From the NCBI GenBank assembly GCA_045637525.1, contig JAZTZP010000146.1:1-20825 (forward strand): a stretch of DNA of 20,825 nt. Direction: 5' to 3'. Position numbers and translations under genes: made by a program. Below are positions 15,965-20,825 of this stretch, in pieces (the stretch's first letter is position 1; the number at the start of each line of letters is the position of its first letter). The notes beneath the pieces were generated by a model, which saw nothing but the letters and a program-made list of their open reading frames with translations, ran no database searches and was not told the DNA's origin. Origin of the DNA: JAZTZP01 sp045637525. Its GTDB lineage: Bacteria > Bacillota > Clostridia > UBA1381.

Positions 15965-17239
15965 ATGGTAAAAGCAATCGTAGGAGCAAACTGGGGCGAC
16001 GAAGGAAAAGGTAAAATCACGGATATGCTCGCAGCCGAAGCGGATATAGTTATCCGTTTTCAGGGCGGAGCAAATGCCGGTCATACCATCATAAACGAAT
16101 ACGGAAAATTTGCACTTCACCTCCTCCCGTCAGGTTCATTCAATAAAAACGTTGTAAACATGATAGGAAACGGTGTTGCACTTGATATTCCGGCACTTGT
16201 AGGAGAAATTGACGATGTAGTAAAAAGAGGCGTTCCGAAGCCGAATATAGTTGTATCTGAAAGAACGCAGGTTCTTATGCCGTATCATAAGCTTTTTGAC
16301 AAATATGAGGAAGAGCGTCTTTCCGACCGTCAGTTCGGGTCTACAAAATCAGGAATTGCCCCGTTCTTCTCGGATAAGTATGCAAAAATAGGTTTTCAGG
16401 TCTGGGAGCTTTTCGACCACGACAGCTTAAAGGAAAAGATTAAGAACGTGCTCGAAGTAAAAAACCTCATTCTTAAAAACATATACCACAAGCCGGAAAT
16501 AGACGCCGATGAGCTTTTTGAAACTTTAAAAGGCTACGGCGAAATGATAAAGCCTTATGTAATTGACTCGGTTTCTTTTATGTATAACGCATTAAAAGAG
16601 GGTAAGAACGTTTTACTCGAAGGTCAGCTCGGTTCTTTAAAAGACCCTGATTTCGGTATATATCCGTTCACAACATCCTCACCGACAGTTGCAGGCTACG
16701 GTGCAGTAGGTGCGTGCATACCACCATATGAGATAAAAGAGATTATAACGGTTGTTAAAGCCTATTCTTCAGCAGTAGGCGCGGGAGCATTTGTAAGTGA
16801 GATATTCGGCGAAGAAGCGGACGAATTAAGACGTCGCGGCGGCGACGGCGGCGAATACGGTGCAACAACAGGCCGTCCGAGACGTATGGGCTGGTTTGAC
16901 TGTGTTGCTTCAAGATACGGCTGCCGTGTTCAGGGAACAACTCAGGTTGCATTCACCGTACTTGACGTACTCGGATACTTAGACGAAATTCCTGTATGCG
17001 TAGGATACGACATAAACGGCGAAATCACAAAAGACTTCCCTACAACAGATAAGCTCAACATCGCAAAGCCCGTACTTAAAGTTCTCCCCGGCTGGAAGCA
17101 GGATATAAGAGGAATTAAAAACTACGACGATTTACCGGAAAATTGTAAGAAGTACATTGAGTTTGTTGAAAAAGAACTCGAAGTACCGATTAAGATAGTA
17201 TCAAACGGACCGGGCCGTGATGAAATAATTTACAGATAA
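15965..17239 (+). CDS. purA: Adenylosuccinate synthetase
   Basis: The protein has 424 residues, the usual size. It joins IMP and aspartate using GTP to make adenylosuccinate, the substrate of the adjacent purB product. The GTP-binding loop GANWGDEGKGK (7-17) carries D12 and K15; GGANAGHT (34-41) carries the catalytic H40. Further blocks GATTGRPRRMGWFD and the C-terminal NGPGRDE are typical. AAAGGA lies ten bases before ATG. The gene ends in a strong terminator shared with nothing downstream. Confidence 0.98.
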   Translation: MVKAIVGANWGDEGKGKITDMLAAEADIVIRFQGGANAGHTIINEYGKFALHLLPSGSFNKNVVNMIGNGVALDIPALVGEIDDVVKRGVPKPNIVVSERTQVLMPYHKLFDKYEEERLSDRQFGSTKSGIAPFFSDKYAKIGFQVWELFDHDSLKEKIKNVLEVKNLILKNIYHKPEIDADELFETLKGYGEMIKPYVIDSVSFMYNALKEGKNVLLEGQLGSLKDPDFGIYPFTTSSPTVAGYGAVGACIPPYEIKEIITVVKAYSSAVGAGAFVSEIFGEEADELRRRGGDGGEYGATTGRPRRMGWFDCVASRYGCRVQGTTQVAFTVLDVLGYLDEIPVCVGYDINGEITKDFPTTDKLNIAKPVLKVLPGWKQDIRGIKNYDDLPENCKKYIEFVEKELEVPIKIVSNGPGRDEIIYR

Positions 17240-17240
17240 T

Positions 17241-17285
17241 TTTTAAAAACCTGCGGCAGAATAATAAAACCGCAGGTTTTTAAAA
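17241..17285 (+). terminator. Rho-independent terminator after purA
   Basis: A 16-bp stem (17241-17256 with 17270-17285) has core CCTGCGG/CCGCAGG, an A-rich upstream arm and TTTTT on the downstream side. It begins right after the purA stop. The symmetric A/T flanks could let it act in both directions. It separates purB-purA from hydF. Confidence 0.9.
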
Positions 17286-17302
17286 TTAAAGGAGGAAAAC
17301 CA

Positions 17303-18502
17303 ATGAGCCTAAACACCACACCGGCTTCAGAGCGTGTTCATATAGGAATCTTCGGAAAACGCAATGCCGGAAAATCAAGTATAATAAACGCCCTCACCGG
17401 TCAAAACCTTGCAATAGTATCTGACGTTGCCGGAACAACAACAGACCCCGTTTCAAAAGCAATGGAGCTTTTGCCGCTCGGCCCTGTTGTTTTTACAGAC
17501 ACACCGGGAATTGACGATACAGGAATGCTCGGCAGTATGCGTGTAGAAAAAAGCTATCAGGTGCTTAATAAAACCGATATTGCAATAATAGTATGCGACG
17601 CAGTATCGGGGCCGGACGAAAAAGAGCTTAAACTCGAAGAAAAAATCAAATCAAAAAACATTCCGTATCTCTTTGTAATGAACAAATGTGAGCTTACGGA
17701 TAAGCGTGACGAAAAGTATATATATGTAAGTGCCCAAACGGGCGAAAACATCAACGAGCTGAAAGAACGTATCGCAAAGCTTGCCGCAACAGAAGCCAAC
17801 AATAAGCGAATAGTTGCAGACCTCTTAAACCCGGGCGATTTTGCGGTCTTGGTAATACCGATAGACGAAGCGGCACCAAAAGGCCGCCTTATCCTTCCGC
17901 AACAGCAAACAATACGTGATATTTTAGATGCAAACGCCGTTGCAGTATGCGTAAAGGATACCGGGCTTTCAGATACATTATCCGCACTCGGTAAAAAACC
18001 GAAAATAGTAATAACAGACTCCCAGGTGTTCGGAAACGTAAGTAAAGTCACACCTTCCGATATTCTTCTTACCTCATTTTCCATACTCTTTGCAAGATAC
18101 AAGGGAAATCTTCGTGAAGCGGTAAAAGGTGCAAAAGCAATAGATACACTGTCGGACGGCGATAAAATCCTGATAAGCGAAGGCTGTACCCATCACCGCC
18201 AATGCGATGATATAGGAACGGTTAAGCTGCCACGCTGGATAACAGAATATACCAAAAAAGACGTTGAATTTTGCTTCACAAGCGGCGGCGAGTTCCCGGA
18301 GGACTTATCGGAATACAAGCTTATCGTGCATTGCGGCGGCTGTATGCTTAATGAGCGTGAAATGCGTTACAGACTAAGAACAGCGTCCGATAACAATATA
18401 CCGATAACAAACTACGGAATACTCATAGCCCATATCCATGGCATTTTAAAAAGAAGCATAGAGCCGTTCCCGGAAATTTTATCAGAATACGGAGGAATTT
18501 GA
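17303..18502 (+). CDS. hydF: [FeFe]-hydrogenase maturation GTPase HydF
   Basis: The protein has 399 residues, as in the family. HydF is the scaffold on which the diiron subcluster made by HydE and HydG is assembled before transfer to the hydrogenase. The N-terminal GTPase has the P-loop GKRNAGKSS (18-26), TTTDPV in switch I, DTPG (66-69) and NKCE (127-130). The C-terminal cluster domain has CTHH (295-298) and HCGGCML (343-349), which supply the iron-sulphur ligands. AAAGGAGG lies upstream of ATG. hydE, hydG and the hydrogenase are not in the window. The stop overlaps the next gene at TGATG. Confidence 0.96.
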   Translation: MSLNTTPASERVHIGIFGKRNAGKSSIINALTGQNLAIVSDVAGTTTDPVSKAMELLPLGPVVFTDTPGIDDTGMLGSMRVEKSYQVLNKTDIAIIVCDAVSGPDEKELKLEEKIKSKNIPYLFVMNKCELTDKRDEKYIYVSAQTGENINELKERIAKLAATEANNKRIVADLLNPGDFAVLVIPIDEAAPKGRLILPQQQTIRDILDANAVAVCVKDTGLSDTLSALGKKPKIVITDSQVFGNVSKVTPSDILLTSFSILFARYKGNLREAVKGAKAIDTLSDGDKILISEGCTHHRQCDDIGTVKLPRWITEYTKKDVEFCFTSGGEFPEDLSEYKLIVHCGGCMLNEREMRYRLRTASDNNIPITNYGILIAHIHGILKRSIEPFPEILSEYGGI

Positions 18503-20415
18503 TGAATATAGAATACAATTCACAGGAAAGTTTTTTTAAAAAGCCCTTCGGTGCAGTAAGTGATAATACGCCGATACAGTTCCGCATTCTCATAAGCGGT
18601 ATAGGCATCCCCCACTCCGTCCGTATATTAATTAAACCCGACGAAGGTGATGAAGAATTTACCGATATGTATTATGAGTTCTCTGTCGGTGAGTCAAGCG
18701 TGTATACAGCGGAGTTTACGCCGGATACAGCCGGGCTTATGTGGTACTGCTTCGAAATAAACCACGACGGCGGCACTCTTTACTATTCAAACAACTCCGG
18801 CTGTCTCGGCGGCAGAGGCGAAATATACACCCAAAAGCCCGATAAATTTTATCAGCTGACCGTTTATGATAAAAGCTATACAACACCGGAATGGTTTAAG
18901 CATACAGTTGCATATCAGATTTTCCCGGACAGATTTTCAAACGGCAACGCCGACGGCAGTTTCTGCGGCAACCGTACCGACATTACAAAAAGAAACTGGG
19001 GCGATATGCCGTTTTACAAAGCGGAGCAGTTTGGAGGCGAATATCTGTCAAACGACTTTTTCGGCGGAAATCTTTCGGGTATAGAGAAAAAAATACCGTA
19101 CCTTAAAGAGCTCGGCATAACAGCAATATATTTAAACCCCATCTTTGCCGCCTACTCAAACCACAGATACGACACAGGCGACTATACCGAAATCGACCCG
19201 ATTTTAGGTAACGAAGCTGATTTTTGCAAGCTTTGCGAAACCGCCCGTAAAAACGGTATACGTATAATCCTCGACGGCGTGTTCAACCACACCGGAAGCA
19301 ACAGCCGCTACTTCAACAAAAACGGCGAATACGACAGCTTAGGAGCATATCAGTCGCAAAGCTCACCGTATTTTGACTGGTATAAGTTTACCGAATATCC
19401 CGAAAAATACGAATGCTGGTGGGGAATGAAAACGCTTCCCCATACGGAAGAAAGCTCCGAAAGCTTCAGGAAATATATATTAAGCGATAAAAACTCAGTC
19501 ATAAAAAAATGGCTCCGCTTAGGAGCTTCAGGCTGGCGACTCGACGTTGTAGACGAACTGCCGGACTTTTTTGTTAAAGAATTGCGTAGTGAGGCAAAAG
19601 CAGAAAAAGAAGACGCCGTTATAATCGGCGAGGTATGGGAGGATGCGTCAAATAAATCAAGCTACGGTAAAAGGCGTGAGTATTTCTCAGGCAAAGAGCT
19701 TGATTCGGTTATGAACTATCCGCTGAGAAACGCCCTTGTTTCAGGAGTCCTCGGTAAAATATCAGCAGAAGAAATGAACAGACGTATAATGTCTTTAAAA
19801 GAAAACTACCCCGCCCCTGCCTTCTATTCCCTTTTAAATATGCTGTCGGGACATGATATTGAAAGAATACTGACAGTAATGGGTGATGTTCCGTCAAGAC
19901 ATGAAACAACCAAAGATTTTCAGGCAAGCTACCGTCTTACGGATAACTACGAAATCGCAGTAAAACGAATGATTCAGATAACAGGCCTGCAGATGACCTT
20001 CCCCGGTGTACCGTGTGTGTATTACGGCGATGAAACAGGAATGCAAGGCTATGCAGATCCGTTCTGCCGTCAGTGTATGGATTTTTCAAAAGCAATCGCA
20101 GACAACGAAATATTTGCCTCGGTAAAACGCCTGATAGCCTTAAGAAACAGCTCCGACGCATTTTCCACAGGCGACTTCATCCCGGTTTACACCATAGGAA
20201 ATGTTTACGGATATATACGCTGTAATAACTTAAAAAAATACCTTGTACTGTCAAACATGAGCAGTAATTTTGAGAGAATACGACTTGACCTCGCAAGGTT
20301 TAAGGGATTTAATATAAAAAACCTGTATACCGACGAACAAATGCACGCCGACAACGGAATATACTTCATAGACCTGCCGGCACACGAAAATAAGTATTTC
20401 GAGGTATGTCAATAA
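18502..20415 (+). CDS. GH13 alpha-glucan hydrolase (neopullulanase/cyclomaltodextrinase-like)
   Basis: The protein has 637 residues. An N-terminal beta-sandwich (about 1-110) precedes the TIM barrel. GH13 regions are present: DGVFNHTG (258-265), GWRLDVVDE with nucleophile D348, IIGEVWED with acid/base E377, and SGHD with D452; a C-terminal beta domain follows from about 555. There is no signal peptide, so it probably acts in the cytoplasm on imported maltodextrins or glycogen. The ATG at 18502 is chosen over TTG at 18499: GGAGG (18491-18495) is six bases away and the start overlaps the hydF stop, so the genes are coupled. Exact specificity cannot be read from sequence. Confidence 0.92.
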   Translation: MNIEYNSQESFFKKPFGAVSDNTPIQFRILISGIGIPHSVRILIKPDEGDEEFTDMYYEFSVGESSVYTAEFTPDTAGLMWYCFEINHDGGTLYYSNNSGCLGGRGEIYTQKPDKFYQLTVYDKSYTTPEWFKHTVAYQIFPDRFSNGNADGSFCGNRTDITKRNWGDMPFYKAEQFGGEYLSNDFFGGNLSGIEKKIPYLKELGITAIYLNPIFAAYSNHRYDTGDYTEIDPILGNEADFCKLCETARKNGIRIILDGVFNHTGSNSRYFNKNGEYDSLGAYQSQSSPYFDWYKFTEYPEKYECWWGMKTLPHTEESSESFRKYILSDKNSVIKKWLRLGASGWRLDVVDELPDFFVKELRSEAKAEKEDAVIIGEVWEDASNKSSYGKRREYFSGKELDSVMNYPLRNALVSGVLGKISAEEMNRRIMSLKENYPAPAFYSLLNMLSGHDIERILTVMGDVPSRHETTKDFQASYRLTDNYEIAVKRMIQITGLQMTFPGVPCVYYGDETGMQGYADPFCRQCMDFSKAIADNEIFASVKRLIALRNSSDAFSTGDFIPVYTIGNVYGYIRCNNLKKYLVLSNMSSNFERIRLDLARFKGFNIKNLYTDEQMHADNGIYFIDLPAHENKYFEVCQ

Positions 20416-20438
20416 CCCTAATAGCTTAAAATCGCTAA

Positions 20439-20489
20439 AAACCGGCATATGATTTGTGTAAAACATCACATAAAATCATGTGCCGGTTT
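20439..20489 (+). terminator. Terminator-like hairpin after the GH13 gene
   Basis: AAACCGGCATATGATTT (20439-20455) pairs with AAATCATGTGCCGGTTT (20473-20489) over 17 positions with one G-T pair. An inner GTG/CAC can pair in the loop. It begins 23 bp after the stop. The T-run is short (TTT then AATATT), so termination may be partial. Confidence 0.65.
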
Positions 20490-20546
20490 AATATTACAAA
20501 CACCCACCACCTTAAACCACCTTTCCACATACAACATAAACCCCAC

Positions 20547-20573
20547 AAAAATTCAACTCCAAGTTGAATTTTT
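20547..20573. terminator. Second, perfect hairpin with A/T flanks
   Basis: AAAAATTCAACT and AGTTGAATTTTT form a perfect 12-bp stem with a CCA loop. Runs of A and T at the two ends would allow termination in both directions. It sits 22 bp before the -35 box of the next promoter and would insulate it from hydF/GH13 read-through. Confidence 0.55.
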
Positions 20574-20595
20574 GAACAAATATCAAATAAAGTGC

Positions 20596-20624
20596 TTGAA
20601 AAAACAACTATTTTGTGATATAAT
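20596..20624 (+). promoter_or_regulatory. Near-consensus promoter
   Basis: TTGAAA (20596-20601), 17 bp spacer, TATAAT (20619-20624), with TGA just before the -10. This is the best sigma-A promoter in the window. No open reading frame with a ribosome site begins within the following 190 bp, so the product starts as non-coding RNA. Confidence 0.75.
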
Positions 20625-20631
20625 CAGATAA

Positions 20632-20710
20632 ATTATAGTTTAGCGGTGCTAATTGAGGATATGCTTTTGATAGGCTCCCTTGTGTAAAGCAATACTGTCA
20701 ACTTAAGAAA
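20632..20710 (+). ncRNA. Possible structured non-coding RNA (identity uncertain)
   Basis: Sequence downstream of the strong promoter folds into TTAGC-GGT-GCTAA (20640-20652) and a larger stem TTGATAG (20667-20673) with CTGTCAA (20695-20701). The loop holds GCTCCC and GTAAAGCAAT; GCTTT/AAAGC is an alternative pairing. The order GGTGCTA, loop CCC...GTAA...GCAAT is faintly like the Alu-domain start of Firmicutes SRP RNA. The diagnostic GGAAG core is not within the window, so this identity is weak. It could equally be a leader or another small RNA. Confidence 0.35.
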
Positions 20711-20719
20711 TTTAAATTT

Positions 20720-20816
20720 GAAATCGCTTGCGATTTCTACCAAAACCTGTCGCTATGCGACAGATTTCACCCACGCGAAGCGTGAATTTCACTCACACAA
20801 AATGTGTGAATTTCAC
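20720..20816. repeat. Array of short perfect hairpins joined by ATTTCAC
   Basis: Four different hairpins follow in a row: GAAATCGC/GCGATTTC (20720-20737), CTGTCGC-TAT-GCGACAG (20747-20763), CACGC-GAA-GCGTG (20772-20784) and TCACACA-AAA-TGTGTGA (20793-20809). From the second on, each is followed by the constant heptamer ATTTCAC (20764, 20786, 20810), a period of 22-24 bp. Hairpin arms differ while the joiner is constant. The array appears to continue past the window end. Confidence 0.7.
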
Positions 20817-20825
20817 ATTTTACCG

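Noticed and set aside
15596..16120. 174-codon open frame opposite purB/purA
   Set aside because: It lies antisense to two well-supported enzymes, has no ribosome site, and its Ser/Phe-rich product is typical of a shadow frame.
20720..20825. CRISPR array
   Set aside because: The constant element is only 7 bp and the variable parts are themselves palindromes; period and structure do not fit repeats and spacers, and no cas gene is present.

Overview
The window looks like a low-GC Clostridia chromosome, most like a gut Oscillospirales/Ruminococcaceae-type organism. This rests on gene content and style: strong GGAGG ribosome sites, AT-rich intergenic regions, an [FeFe]-hydrogenase maturase (HydF), a clostridial-type purB-purA pair and a GH13 amylase. 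No taxonomic marker was searched.

The left half (about 136-11433) is an accessory region, visibly richer in A+T than the right half. All nine genes lie on the minus strand with spacings from a 4-bp overlap to 38 bp, so they read as one operon of about 11.3 kb. In transcription order: (1) a radical SAM enzyme with viperin-like signatures; (2) a GreA/GreB-type RNA polymerase cleavage-factor homologue, overlapping gene 1 by ATGA; (3) a divergent ATP-grasp or PEP-synthase N-domain-like protein; (4) a small orphan CARF-like protein; (5) a divergent sigma-70-like factor; (6) a stand-alone HIRAN protein; (7) a 1597-residue composite RecQ-type helicase with a DUF4145/HEPN-like N-terminus, coiled coil, C4 zinc finger and nuclease-like domain; (8) a coiled-coil protein with a C-terminal membrane anchor; (9) a second HIRAN protein extended by Sel1 repeats. 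The mix of nucleotide chemistry, a possible cyclic-oligonucleotide sensor, transcription factors and a DNA-processing helicase suggests an uncharacterised defence or DNA/RNA stress-response system. That is inference. There is no CRISPR array and no cas effector in the window.

The middle (11637-14193, minus) is ordinary chromosome: a small Cys-rich protein, a PHP-family (CpsB/YwqE-like) phosphatase, the 16S rRNA dimethyltransferase rsmA and a helix-turn-helix regulator. A divergent intergenic region (14194-14510) holds a good promoter for each direction and a structured leader on the minus side.

The right part (14511-20415, plus) is purB-purA (the two steps that use or make adenylosuccinate in AMP synthesis), a strong terminator, then hydF and a GH13 alpha-glucan hydrolase that overlap at TGATG. 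After a terminator-like hairpin comes a near-consensus promoter at 20596-20624 that drives a structured, apparently non-coding transcript. This runs into an array of short perfect hairpins joined by ATTTCAC, cut by the window end.
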